This document shows positions 45,459 to 53,224 of a stretch of DNA of 64,000 nt, piece by piece. Under the pieces are notes generated by a model, which saw only the letters and a program-made list of their open reading frames with translations, was not told the DNA's origin and searched no databases. Position numbers and translations under genes: made by a program. The stretch's first letter is position 1. The number at the start of each line of letters is the position of its first letter. Origin of the DNA: Mycolicibacterium aurum (GTDB lineage Bacteria; Actinomycetota; Actinomycetes; Mycobacteriales; Mycobacteriaceae); NCBI RefSeq assembly GCF_900637195.1, contig NZ_LR134356.1, positions 3,720,001 through 3,784,000 of the forward strand, written 5' to 3'.

Positions 45459-45503
45459 TTGCGCTTCAGCGCGCCTCCAACCTAAACTGGACAAGTGTCC
45501 AGT
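45459..45503 (+). promoter_or_regulatory. Promoter of fprB with operator palindrome ACTGGACA-AG-TGTCCAGT over the -10 box
   Basis: TTGCGC (45459-45464) and TAAACT (45483-45488) are spaced by 18 bp, a plausible -35/-10 pair. The second palindrome, with perfect 8-bp arms and two central bases (45486-45503), starts on the -10 box, an arrangement typical of repression by blocking polymerase. The ferredoxin-reductase ATG is 35 bp downstream. The rest of the 218-bp gap (45321-45538) shows no gene. Confidence 0.55.
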
Positions 45504-45538
45504 ACAGATCGGTGCCGATCAGTCCGCGGGGTCATTCG

Positions 45539-47167
45539 ATGGCCTATGTGATCACACAGAACTGCTGCAAGGACGCCAGTTGCGTACCGGTCTGCCCGGT
45601 GGACTGCATCCGACCGGCCGGCGGTATCGGCGAGTTCACCGGCACCGAGATGCTCTACATCGACCCGGAATCCTGCATCGATTGCGGTGCCTGCATGGAC
45701 GAGTGCCCGGTCGACGCGATCCACTACGACGAAGACCTGCCCGAGAACCTGCTGCGATTCCGCGACCTCAACGCGGCGTACTTTGAACGCCACCCGCTGA
45801 CTCCCGATTCGGCGTCGGCGCCCAAACAGCACTCCCCTGTCGCAGCCGGATCGCTGCGCGTCGCCGTGGTCGGTTCGGGGCCCGCGGCCTGCTACGCCGC
45901 GGACGCGCTGATCGCCGTAGACGGTGTGGAGGTCGACCTGTTCGAGCGGCTCCCCACTCCGTTCGGCCTGATCAGGGCGGGCGTTGCGCCGGACCATCAG
46001 AGCACGAAGTCGGTCGTGGACCTTTTCGCATCCGCCTTCGCCAACAAGCGTTTCGGATGTCACCTCAACGTCGAGGTCGGCACGCACCTCAGTCACGAGG
46101 AGCTCCTCGATCATCACCACGCGGTGATCTACGCCGTCGGGTCGTCGTCGAGTCGCAATCTCGGAATCGTCGGGGAACAGCTGCCAGGCAGCTATCCGGC
46201 GTCTGAGATGGTCGGTTGGTACAACGGCCATCCCGACCACGCCGAGCATGAGTTCGACCTGTCGGGCCGGCGCGCAGTGATCGTGGGCAACGGCAACGTG
46301 GCCCTCGATGTCGCCAGGGTGCTGCTGATGTCCCACGACGAGCTGACGAGTACCGACATCGCCACCCATGCGCTGGATGCGTTGTCCGGCAGTTCGATCG
46401 AGGAGGTGATCGTCCTGGGTCGGCGCGGACCTCGGTCGGCCGCATTCTCGGTCGGCGAGTTCCTGGCGCTGGGCCACGTCCCCGGCGTCGACGTGGTGAT
46501 CGACGGCGTCGAAGCATCGGAGCTGGCGGCCGACCCCGAAGACGACGTCGAGACGGCGACCAAGCTGGAGATAGCCCGCGACTACGCGCAGCGCGCGTCG
46601 ACGCCGGGGAACAAGCGCATTGTGTTCCGATTCCACTGCACCCCAACGTCATTCGAAGGCACGGCGGCGGTGACGGGCGTGCGGGTCACGCGCACCGACG
46701 ACGGCAGTAACGACGACGAGCTCATCGAGACGTCGTTGGTGTTGCGGTCCATCGGTTATCGGGGAGTGCCCCTGCCCGGTCTGCCGTTCGATCAGTCCAG
46801 CGGCACCGTCCCCCACGACCGAGGCCGGGTGACCGATGAGTCGGGACACCCGATGCCCGGCGTCTACGTGACCGGCTGGATCAAGCGCGGACCGCAGGGG
46901 GTGATCGGCACGAACCGCTCCTGCGCCGAAGAGACGGTGGCCGCCCTCCTCGCCGACTTCGACGACGGTGCGCTCACGCGGACCGTCGCGGACCGAGAAG
47001 CGCTGCGGGCGTTGATGGATCAACGCGGCATTGCCCCGGTGACGTGGAGCGGCTGGCGGGCGATCGATTCCGCCGAACGTGAACGTGGTACGGCGACGTC
47101 CCGGCCGAGAGTGAAATTCGTTGCGGTCGAGGACCTTCTCACCGCGGCCCGGTCGACGTCGGGATGA
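45539..47167 (+). CDS. fprB: Ferredoxin-fused NADPH-ferredoxin reductase, FprB-type
   Basis: This 542-residue fusion has an N-terminal two-cluster ferredoxin (cysteines in CCKDASCVPVCPVDC, residues 9-23, and CIDCGACMDECPVD, residues 46-59) and an adrenodoxin-reductase-like domain with VAVVGSGPAACYAADAL (from about residue 105), LFERLPTPFGLIRAGVAPDH and the NADPH-binding VIVGNGNVALDVARVLL. It would carry electrons from NADPH through FAD and iron-sulfur clusters to oxygenases or P450s. FprB of M. tuberculosis (Rv0886) has the same order. It is transcribed from a palindrome-controlled promoter, so its supply is induced rather than constant. The Rieske oxygenase at 51152 is a possible customer. 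Confidence 0.93.
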   Translation: MAYVITQNCCKDASCVPVCPVDCIRPAGGIGEFTGTEMLYIDPESCIDCGACMDECPVDAIHYDEDLPENLLRFRDLNAAYFERHPLTPDSASAPKQHSPVAAGSLRVAVVGSGPAACYAADALIAVDGVEVDLFERLPTPFGLIRAGVAPDHQSTKSVVDLFASAFANKRFGCHLNVEVGTHLSHEELLDHHHAVIYAVGSSSSRNLGIVGEQLPGSYPASEMVGWYNGHPDHAEHEFDLSGRRAVIVGNGNVALDVARVLLMSHDELTSTDIATHALDALSGSSIEEVIVLGRRGPRSAAFSVGEFLALGHVPGVDVVIDGVEASELAADPEDDVETATKLEIARDYAQRASTPGNKRIVFRFHCTPTSFEGTAAVTGVRVTRTDDGSNDDELIETSLVLRSIGYRGVPLPGLPFDQSSGTVPHDRGRVTDESGHPMPGVYVTGWIKRGPQGVIGTNRSCAEETVAALLADFDDGALTRTVADREALRALMDQRGIAPVTWSGWRAIDSAERERGTATSRPRVKFVAVEDLLTAARSTSG

Positions 47168-47189
47168 CAGACTGCCGCCCTGCGTGGAA

Positions 47190-48617
47190 TCAGAAGGGTG
47201 GTGGTTGGTAGGTTTCGGCGAGCCAGGCGCGGTGTTGGCGTTCACGTTCGGCGTTGATCTGGATGCGTTGTCGCCGCTCGCGGGCGATGCGGGCCTTGCG
47301 GTCCTGTTCGTGGGTTCTGCTGCGCCGCGGCATCATCGCTGTCTTGCTGGACCCTTCTGCCTGGGGCACCGCGACCTCGGGCACCGGGGCGGTAGGCACC
47401 CGCAAGGACGGGAACAACAGGCCCCCGAGGGGCTCGGTTTCATAGACGTGCCCCGTCGGTGAGGTCACCACGATCGTGCCGTCACAACGCTGCTCATCCG
47501 TCCACCCGTTGACCCCGGTCAGGAACGTCTTCACGATGTGATGGGTCCGGCAGTAATGCTTGAGCCCGGAGGCATGAGTGACCCCGAACGGCCACGGCGT
47601 CGTATGGTCCACATCGCAGCGCTGCACCGGATCATCACACCCCGGGAACCGGCACGTCAGATCCCGCCACCGCAGAAAGTCTTTCAACCCCGCCGACGGA
47701 CGGTAGCCGTTCTCCGGCCCGGGACCGGGCAGCCGCACCGGCACGAGCTTCGCCGTCTTGGCTGCGGCGCGCACCTGCTCGGCCAGAAGCACCCCGAATC
47801 CGGACAGATAACCCGCCTTGTCGCCGGTGCCCTCCACCGTGGCCTGCTCGGCCAGGATATGAATCACCACCTGCGCAGCCGATTCCCCGACCCCAGCCGC
47901 TGTGCAGTCCCTCGATCCGCACTGGCAGGCCAGACTCGACTCCCCCCGACCCAGTGCACCCGCGGAGTCGGCGCGCCGCTGGTTGCGGCTGCGTGGATCG
48001 TTGGGGCACACCGTGGCCGCCACCGCGTCCAGGCGCTGATCCAACGCCGCAGCGTCCTCGGAGTTGAGCACACCCCCGGCGTAGGCCATCCCCGGCACAT
48101 CCGGGGCAACATCGAAGTACCGGTTGTCTTTCGCGATCGGCGGCACCCGCACCCCAGCCGGATCGAAATCAGCCACCCACAGGTCGACGCGATCACGCAG
48201 CTTGTTCTTCGACAACCGCATCCAGCGGCTCAACTTCGGCGCCAACGCCTCATCAAGAGCACCGATCACCTCATCCTCGACGTTCTCCGTGCGCATCAGA
48301 ACCATCGCCACCATGCGGTAATCGATGTCGCCCCGGGCGAACGCATCAGCAACCCTGGGCAACCGGGTATGCAACGACACCGCCCAATCCACTTGGCTTC
48401 TCGCGCGCGATCGGCTGATGTTCTGCGCCGCCGACACCTCAGCAGCGACCGCCACATGCACATCAGTGCGCACCATGCCTGCCTCGACATAGGAGCGCTT
48501 CCGCTGCTGGAACAGCGCCGCCACCGCCGCCAACCGCTGCGCGATCGCCGCCGACTCCGCCCGCGCCGCCACACCCATCGCATCGACGAGTTCCCTCGGC
48601 GTAGCAGAGTCGAACAT
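47190..48617 (-). CDS. 13E12/DUF222 family protein with HNH endonuclease domain
   Basis: The 475-residue protein has the DUF222 helical N-terminal region (ATPRELVDAMGVAARAESAA, then RSRARSQVDWAVSLHTRLPR) and a C-terminal HNH motif: LTCRFPGCDDPVQRCDVDHT, PWPFGVTHASGLKHYCRTHH with cysteines and histidines that form the zinc/catalytic site. This is the mycobacterial REP13E12 protein type; those repeats serve as attachment sites for phage phiRv1 in M. tuberculosis. The basic C-terminal tail (RRSRTHEQDRKARIARERRQ) should bind DNA. The start at 48617 is followed upstream by an IS element boundary only 24 bp away, so its promoter may have been replaced. Its function is unknown. Confidence 0.88.
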   Translation of the reverse strand: MFDSATPRELVDAMGVAARAESAAIAQRLAAVAALFQQRKRSYVEAGMVRTDVHVAVAAEVSAAQNISRSRARSQVDWAVSLHTRLPRVADAFARGDIDYRMVAMVLMRTENVEDEVIGALDEALAPKLSRWMRLSKNKLRDRVDLWVADFDPAGVRVPPIAKDNRYFDVAPDVPGMAYAGGVLNSEDAAALDQRLDAVAATVCPNDPRSRNQRRADSAGALGRGESSLACQCGSRDCTAAGVGESAAQVVIHILAEQATVEGTGDKAGYLSGFGVLLAEQVRAAAKTAKLVPVRLPGPGPENGYRPSAGLKDFLRWRDLTCRFPGCDDPVQRCDVDHTTPWPFGVTHASGLKHYCRTHHIVKTFLTGVNGWTDEQRCDGTIVVTSPTGHVYETEPLGGLLFPSLRVPTAPVPEVAVPQAEGSSKTAMMPRRSRTHEQDRKARIARERRQRIQINAERERQHRAWLAETYQPPPF

Positions 48618-48705
48618 GCGTTCGATTATATGGTGGTCCACTGACTCAAACTTTCTGTCATGGCCGCGCTATTCACAGCGGGCCGCGGAGGAGGTTGAGT
48701 GGGTC

Positions 48706-49050
48706 ATGGTCCGATCACGACGAACGAAGATCCCGGCTGAGGAGAAGACGCGGCTGGTACTGGCGGTGCTGGCCGGAGAAATGACCGGTGCCGAAGCAGC
48801 TCGACGGTGTGGAGTGGCCCCAACCCAGGTCACCAAGTGGAAGCACCAGTTCCTCGAAGCCGGTGCCCAGCGCATGGAAGAAGTGCCCAGCGGCCCGGCC
48901 GGGCGTGCCGGCACCCCTGAGCAACGTCGGCTGCGTCAGGAGAACGAGGAACTCAAGCTGGCGTTGGCTGAGGCCACGGTGCAGCTCCGGATCTGGCAGC
49001 GCGGAGCAGCCTGGGCAGACCAAGTCCCTTCGCGGACCTCGAAACCCTAA
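48706..49050 (+). CDS. IS3-like transposase OrfA (helix-turn-helix)
   Basis: The 114-residue protein has a helix-turn-helix of the HTH_21/IS3 OrfA type (RTKIPAEEKTRLVLAVLAGE, then AARRCGVAPTQVTKWKHQF, residues 6-45) and a leucine-zipper-like C-terminal part (EQRRLRQENEELKLALAEAT, about residues 70-90) that dimerises OrfA. It binds the terminal inverted repeats. The ATG at 48706 has a GGAGG site 12 bases upstream. Its last codons overlap the orfB frame by about 80 bp. Confidence 0.85.
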   Translation: MVRSRRTKIPAEEKTRLVLAVLAGEMTGAEAARRCGVAPTQVTKWKHQFLEAGAQRMEEVPSGPAGRAGTPEQRRLRQENEELKLALAEATVQLRIWQRGAAWADQVPSRTSKP

Positions 49051-49175
49051 GAGAGGCAGCCGGTCTGCCGGTTTCGAGGTTCGCATCGCTAGCCGGCATC
49101 CCGGAGCGGACCTACCGACGCCGGCTGGCACGTCTGCGTGCCGGTGATCCGGTCAAGGGGCCCTGGCCGGCGCCG

Positions 49176-49988
49176 GTGGTCGATCGCATCGAAGCGATCG
49201 CGGCCAAGTACGCCGAAGCTTGGCCGGCCTGGGGCTACCGCAAGATCGCCGCACTCATGCGCGCCGACGGTTATGAGGTCACTAACTCCTCGGTGCAACG
49301 AGCGTTGCGCCGACGCGGTCTGCTCTTGCCTCAGGGCTTCCGGGCCGACCGCAAATCGTGGGCAGTGCTGCGCCGGCGCGTCTTTCACGACCCCCCAACC
49401 GAACGCAACCGTGTCTGGCAGACCGACTTCTCTGAATTCGAAACCGCCCACGGCGGCATCTGGCGCATCAGCGCGGTCATCGACTACGTCACCAAATACT
49501 GCCTGTCCATCACCGACACCCCTACCGGCCGCGGTCGCGACGCCGTGCACTGCGTGCGCCTCGCGGTCGAAGAAGCCACCCGTGTGCTCAACCTCGCCGA
49601 CCTGCGACTTGATCGCGGCGAAATGGACGTCCTTGACGCCGAAGACACCATCATCGGACGCGCACCCGCTCCCATCGCGCTGGTCTCCGACAACGGACCC
49701 TGCTACCGCGGAAAAGACTTCCAAACACTGTTCACCGGCCACGACCCTGTCCTGCGCCACATCCGCACCCGGATCAAGTCTCCACAAACCAACGGCGTCA
49801 TCGAGCGCTTCTTCGGAACCCTGAAATACGAGCACCTGTTCCGCGGCTACATCGGCGACGGCGACGCACTCGACATGGAAGCCCACCGCTTCCGCATCAT
49901 CTACAACACCATCCGACCCCACCAAGCACTGGCCGACCGCACCCCCAAACAGGCCTACCTCGACGCCCAGAGCCTGCCAAAAACTTGA
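49176..49988 (+). CDS. IS3-like transposase OrfB (DDE integrase core)
   Basis: From GTG 49176 this frame gives 270 residues with an rve-type DDE core: first Asp in WQTDFSEFE, second Asp in IALVSDNGPCYRG and the Glu in NGVIERFFGTLKYEHLFRG. An N-terminal HTH_21 block (AEAWPAWGYRKIAALMRADG) precedes it. In the same frame coding continues upstream to 48972 (LREAAGLPVSRFASLAGIPE), which lies outside the GTG start, so the functional product is probably an OrfAB fusion made by -1 frameshifting in the 48972-49050 overlap. The stop codon lies in the right terminal repeat. Confidence 0.85.
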   Translation: MVDRIEAIAAKYAEAWPAWGYRKIAALMRADGYEVTNSSVQRALRRRGLLLPQGFRADRKSWAVLRRRVFHDPPTERNRVWQTDFSEFETAHGGIWRISAVIDYVTKYCLSITDTPTGRGRDAVHCVRLAVEEATRVLNLADLRLDRGEMDVLDAEDTIIGRAPAPIALVSDNGPCYRGKDFQTLFTGHDPVLRHIRTRIKSPQTNGVIERFFGTLKYEHLFRGYIGDGDALDMEAHRFRIIYNTIRPHQALADRTPKQAYLDAQSLPKT

Positions 49989-50051
49989 CTCAAGACAACC
50001 GGGGTACGACACATTGAGGCGGTCCGAGCCGTCTCACTCGGCGAGCGCGGC

Positions 50052-51125
50052 CTACAGCTTGAACCGTCCCGCGAATCCACGTAGCGGGAGATCGGCGCTC
50101 GTGATGATGCCGGGGCGCGCTGCAACGACCGATTTGATGGAGGCGAGTGCCGGCATGCCGGTCACCGTCATCCCGATGGACGCGAAGCTGCTGGGATCGG
50201 AGAGATCCACGCCTGGCTTCGGGAAGATCATGTGTTTGTTGTAGATGTTCGGGTCACCCTTGATCTGGGTGATGTAGCAGCCCTTGATATCCCAGCTCGG
50301 ATCGGTGTGCGGGGTCATCTGCCACTCCAGATGCGTCTCGACGCGCGGAACGCCGTCGACCATGCCCTGGTACTTGATGTAGTTGCCGCCCAACGAGCCC
50401 TTCGGTAGCTGGTACCACCCCAGGTCGACGTCCTTGGTACAGGCTCCGAGCTCATAGCTGAACTTCACCTCGTCAAGCGTCAGATCGAAGCAGTCGGCCA
50501 TCATGTAGACGCTGTCAGCGAACACCCGCGTGTATTTCTCCAGCTTGCCTGGGATTTCAGGGTCGTCGACGGGCTGGCCGTAACCGACCTCGATCCAGGT
50601 GTCCTTGGAGTGATGGCAGGAGACGTCGACGGATTCGATCGTGGTGACGTTCTCGATCTCGGCGACGTCCGCTGAGCACACCACGCCCAGGATCTGGTTG
50701 ACGCCGGGATTCATCCCGGTGCCGTAGAACGTGGAACCGCCCTTCTCACAGGCTTCTTGGAGCAGCTGGGTGACCGGCTTTCCCGAGTGATGCGGGTGGT
50801 TGCGGTCGCGGTGCCAGCCGGTGATCCAGTCGGCGGTGGTGACGATGTTGATCCCGGCTTCGAGCACCTTGACATAGAGGTCCTCGTCGGGGAACACGCC
50901 ATGAAACGTGAGTACGTCGGGACGGGCGGCGATGATCTCCTCGATCGTGCCGGTGGCGGTCACCCCATTGGGCGCCAGCCCGGCGAGTTCACCCGCGTCC
51001 CTGCCGATCTTGTCCGGCGAATAGCAGTGCACACCAACGAGTTCGAGATCCGGCTGGTCGGCCATCCTCTTGATCATCTCGGAACCGACGTTGCCGGTCG
51101 CCACCTGGAAAACCTTGATCGCCAT
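50052..51125 (-). CDS. DAP-dehydrogenase-like NAD(P)-dependent oxidoreductase (second copy type)
   Basis: The 357-residue protein has a Rossmann start VFQVATGNVGSEMIKRMAD, HCYSPDKIGRDAGELAGL, a PDVLTFHGVFPDEDLYVKVL segment, and TGMNPGVNQILGVVCSADVA. It is related to the protein at 37758-38849 by fold and several blocks (NPDKAGRDVGE versus SPDKIGRDAGE). It lies 26 bp after the Rieske oxygenase gene on the same strand, so the two form a probable catabolic operon: an oxygenase and a dehydrogenase acting on the same substrate, unknown but likely terpenoid or steroid-like by analogy. Confidence 0.82.
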   Translation of the reverse strand: MAIKVFQVATGNVGSEMIKRMADQPDLELVGVHCYSPDKIGRDAGELAGLAPNGVTATGTIEEIIAARPDVLTFHGVFPDEDLYVKVLEAGINIVTTADWITGWHRDRNHPHHSGKPVTQLLQEACEKGGSTFYGTGMNPGVNQILGVVCSADVAEIENVTTIESVDVSCHHSKDTWIEVGYGQPVDDPEIPGKLEKYTRVFADSVYMMADCFDLTLDEVKFSYELGACTKDVDLGWYQLPKGSLGGNYIKYQGMVDGVPRVETHLEWQMTPHTDPSWDIKGCYITQIKGDPNIYNKHMIFPKPGVDLSDPSSFASIGMTVTGMPALASIKSVVAARPGIITSADLPLRGFAGRFKL

Positions 51126-51151
51126 GCGAAGCCTTTCTGAGAACGCTGTGG

Positions 51152-52183
51152 TCAGTGCGCGGAACGCGCGGCCAGCTCGGCGGCGCTGCCGCCCTTACCG
51201 TCGGGATAGAACTTGAGCGCCCACTTGCGGATTGCGGTGAAACCCTCGAGCTCCGAACTCGCAAGCGCAGGGGGGTCGGAGTAGCGCTGATGCGCCCAGA
51301 TGTGGATGTCCTGGCTGAACTGCCGGATCACCTCGGCGCCGAAGTCGCGCGCCTTCGCCTCTGCGCGTGCCGGGTCTTTGGCCGAGCCCGCCGGCGGACG
51401 CCCGATGTAGACCATGAACCGCACGTCGGAGGTGGACTCGTCGACCGGAGTGATCGCCGAGATGGTGCGGTTGTCGATCATCCCCCAACTCTTCGTCACC
51501 GCGATGCCGAGTCCACCGTTGATGGCTTCAACGCCACTGTTGATGTCCTCGATCTTCTGTCCGTCATCACCTTCGAAAGTGATGGTGAAGTCGACATAGG
51601 ACACCGGATCGTCGAAGTCGTGACGCGTGAACACCGGCACGATCGGGGTCTGGTGCACGTACTTGAAATGCGCAAAATCCACCCCGTTCTCCAACACGTA
51701 CTGCGGATGCATCTCCAGGCCCTGCTGGAACAACCGCTGCTGCGGGTAGTAGTCCCCGGCACCGCGCGTGTCGCCGAAGTCGGCGAAGATGTCCGGCGCT
51801 TCGAAGAACGGCTCGCGGTTCTCGATGTCGTGCCAGATGTACACCGACTCGTTGCGCTCCACCACCGGATAGGTCTTGATCCGGCGGCCCCGGTTGGGAC
51901 GGTCCTCGTAGGGGATACACACGTTGCGCCCCTGCTGATTCCACTGCCAGCCGTGGAACGGGCACTGCAGAACCTCGCCGTGGACCGTGCCGCCGTAGCC
52001 AAGATGTGCGCCCAGGTGTTCGCAGTAGGCATTCATCACCGTGATCTGGCCGGACTCGGCGCGCCACGCGACCATCTCCTGGTCGAAGTACTTCATGGTG
52101 TGGATGTCACCGATGCCGATCTCGTCGGCCCAGGCGACCTGAAACCAGCCGGTCGGCTTCATCGACAAGGGCGGCTTAGCCAT
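51152..52183 (-). CDS. Rieske non-haem iron oxygenase, KshA-like
   Basis: The 343-residue oxygenase has an N-terminal Rieske domain with C54-x-H56 and C74-x2-H77 (MNAYCEHLGAHLG, then VLQCPFHGWQWNQ) and a catalytic domain with the mononuclear iron ligands in NGVDFAHFKYVHQTP. This resembles 3-ketosteroid 9-alpha-hydroxylase oxygenase KshA and other one-component-plus-reductase oxygenases. Its reductase partner is not adjacent; FprB at 45539 is a conceivable donor. ATG 52183 is seven bases from TATCAT (leaderless). It is divergent from a TetR gene across 65 bp holding an inverted repeat. Confidence 0.9.
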   Translation of the reverse strand: MAKPPLSMKPTGWFQVAWADEIGIGDIHTMKYFDQEMVAWRAESGQITVMNAYCEHLGAHLGYGGTVHGEVLQCPFHGWQWNQQGRNVCIPYEDRPNRGRRIKTYPVVERNESVYIWHDIENREPFFEAPDIFADFGDTRGAGDYYPQQRLFQQGLEMHPQYVLENGVDFAHFKYVHQTPIVPVFTRHDFDDPVSYVDFTITFEGDDGQKIEDINSGVEAINGGLGIAVTKSWGMIDNRTISAITPVDESTSDVRFMVYIGRPPAGSAKDPARAEAKARDFGAEVIRQFSQDIHIWAHQRYSDPPALASSELEGFTAIRKWALKFYPDGKGGSAAELAARSAH

Positions 52184-52189
52184 CCGTGA

Positions 52190-52242
52190 ATGATAGAACA
52201 CTCAATGAAAGAAGCATAGTGGGTTCTACGAAATGCTAGTCT
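52190..52242. promoter_or_regulatory. Divergent leaderless promoters with TAGAAC-N23-GTTCTA inverted repeat
   Basis: TATCAT on the minus strand (52190-52195) is positioned as -10 for the Rieske gene and TAGTCT (52237-52242) as -10 for the TetR gene, each seven bases from its start codon. TAGAAC (52194-52199) and GTTCTA (52223-52228) are a perfect inverted repeat, the left arm overlapping the Rieske -10 box. This is a likely operator for the TetR protein (inference). Confidence 0.5.
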
Positions 52243-52248
52243 CTCCGC

Positions 52249-52896
52249 ATGACCGAGGCGGCCGAGTCGGCGGGGATCGGTGCTGCGGCGCCTGTGCGCC
52301 GCACAAATCGGCGCGGCCAGGCCACCCGCGAGAACATGTTGGAGGCGGCGCTGCGCTCGCTGGCATCGGGTGAGCCCGGTTCGGTATCGGCCAACCGGAT
52401 CGCCAAGGACATCGGCGCCACCTGGGGCGCAGTGCAATACCAGTTCGGCGACGCCGACGGCTTCTGGGCCGCTGTGCTGCACCGCACCGCCGAGCGTCGC
52501 GCCGACGTGTTCGGTTCCGTGGACGCCGGGGCCTCGTTGCGTGACCGCGTCGCCGCCATCATCGACACGCTGTATGACGGTCTGGCAGAGCCGGATTCGA
52601 GAGCGATCGAGAATCTTCGGGCCGCACTCCCCCGCGACCACGCCGAACTGGAACGCCAGTATCCGCAGACCGCCGCCGAACTGTACTCGTGGGGACAGTC
52701 GTGGCTGGAAACCTGCCGCAGCGCGTTCGCCGGACTCGGCATCGACCCCGAGCGGCTCCGCGAGGTCGCCACCTTGATCCCCGGAGCAATGCGGGGTCTG
52801 GTCTCGGAGCGCCAGCTCGGCTCCTACGCCGACCTGGACGTGGCGCGCCGCGGACTGACCAACGCACTGGTCGCCTATCTGCAGTCCTCGGAATGA
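52249..52896 (+). CDS. TetR-family transcriptional regulator
   Basis: The 215-residue protein has a TetR N-terminal DNA-binding domain (RRGQATRENMLEAALRSLAS, ANRIAKDIGATWGAVQYQFG) and a helical ligand domain. It is divergent from the Rieske/dehydrogenase pair and probably represses it. It ends 1 bp from the convergent azlD gene. The N-terminal 20 residues are Ala-rich and non-conserved; no better internal start is evident. Confidence 0.9.
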   Translation: MTEAAESAGIGAAAPVRRTNRRGQATRENMLEAALRSLASGEPGSVSANRIAKDIGATWGAVQYQFGDADGFWAAVLHRTAERRADVFGSVDAGASLRDRVAAIIDTLYDGLAEPDSRAIENLRAALPRDHAELERQYPQTAAELYSWGQSWLETCRSAFAGLGIDPERLREVATLIPGAMRGLVSERQLGSYADLDVARRGLTNALVAYLQSSE

Positions 52897-52897
52897 C

Positions 52898-53224
52898 TCA
52901 CGCCCACAACGACATCAGTGTCACGTAACACGTCGTGCCGACGAGGATGCTGAGCAGTGCCTGACCCCGCCACAGATGCAGTCCTGCTGTCACCGCCACG
53001 GCGATCGCGAGCCAGAGGACCTGCGTTCCGGTGTCGCCGACCACCGTCTGCAGCGTGTAGATCGCCAGGATCACCATGACGCCGACCGGCATGTGCACGC
53101 TGAGGTAGGTGACCACCCGGCTCTCCCGCAGCGGAGCCAGCGCGGCGAACGGCAGCGCGCGTAGCGCCCAGGTGATCGCGGAGCTGACCAGGACCAGCAG
53201 TGCGATGTAACCGTTGTCAGGCAC
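52898..53224 (-). CDS. AzlD family branched-chain amino-acid exporter subunit
   Basis: The 108-residue membrane protein has four predicted helices and the AzlD pattern LVSSAITWALRALPFAALAP, with RESRVVTYLSVHMPVGVMVI following. Together with AzlC it exports branched-chain amino acids or analogues. The GTG start overlaps the azlC stop by 8 bp. Confidence 0.88.
   Translation of the reverse strand: MPDNGYIALLVLVSSAITWALRALPFAALAPLRESRVVTYLSVHMPVGVMVILAIYTLQTVVGDTGTQVLWLAIAVAVTAGLHLWRGQALLSILVGTTCYVTLMSLWA

Larger units (their letters stand above)
48642..49992 (+). mobile_element. IS3-like insertion sequence
   Basis: A two-gene transposon of about 1.35 kb carries orfA (48706-49050) and orfB (49176-49988, frame open from 48972). 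Imperfect terminal inverted repeats are seen: TGACTCAAACTTTCTGTCATGG at the left, split as TGACTCAA/ACTTTCTG/TCATGG, and TGAGTCAAGTTTTTGGCAGG (reverse of the right end). The orfB frame lies at -1 relative to orfA and has no usual start before 49176, as in IS3-family elements that use programmed -1 frameshifting. TGACTCAA also occurs as a direct 8-bp repeat at 48642-48649 and 49986-49993; this may be a target duplication, in which case the element is 48650-49985. Confidence 0.75.

Noticed and set aside
52249..52312. Later start for the TetR gene
   Set aside because: The -10 box position supports the first ATG.
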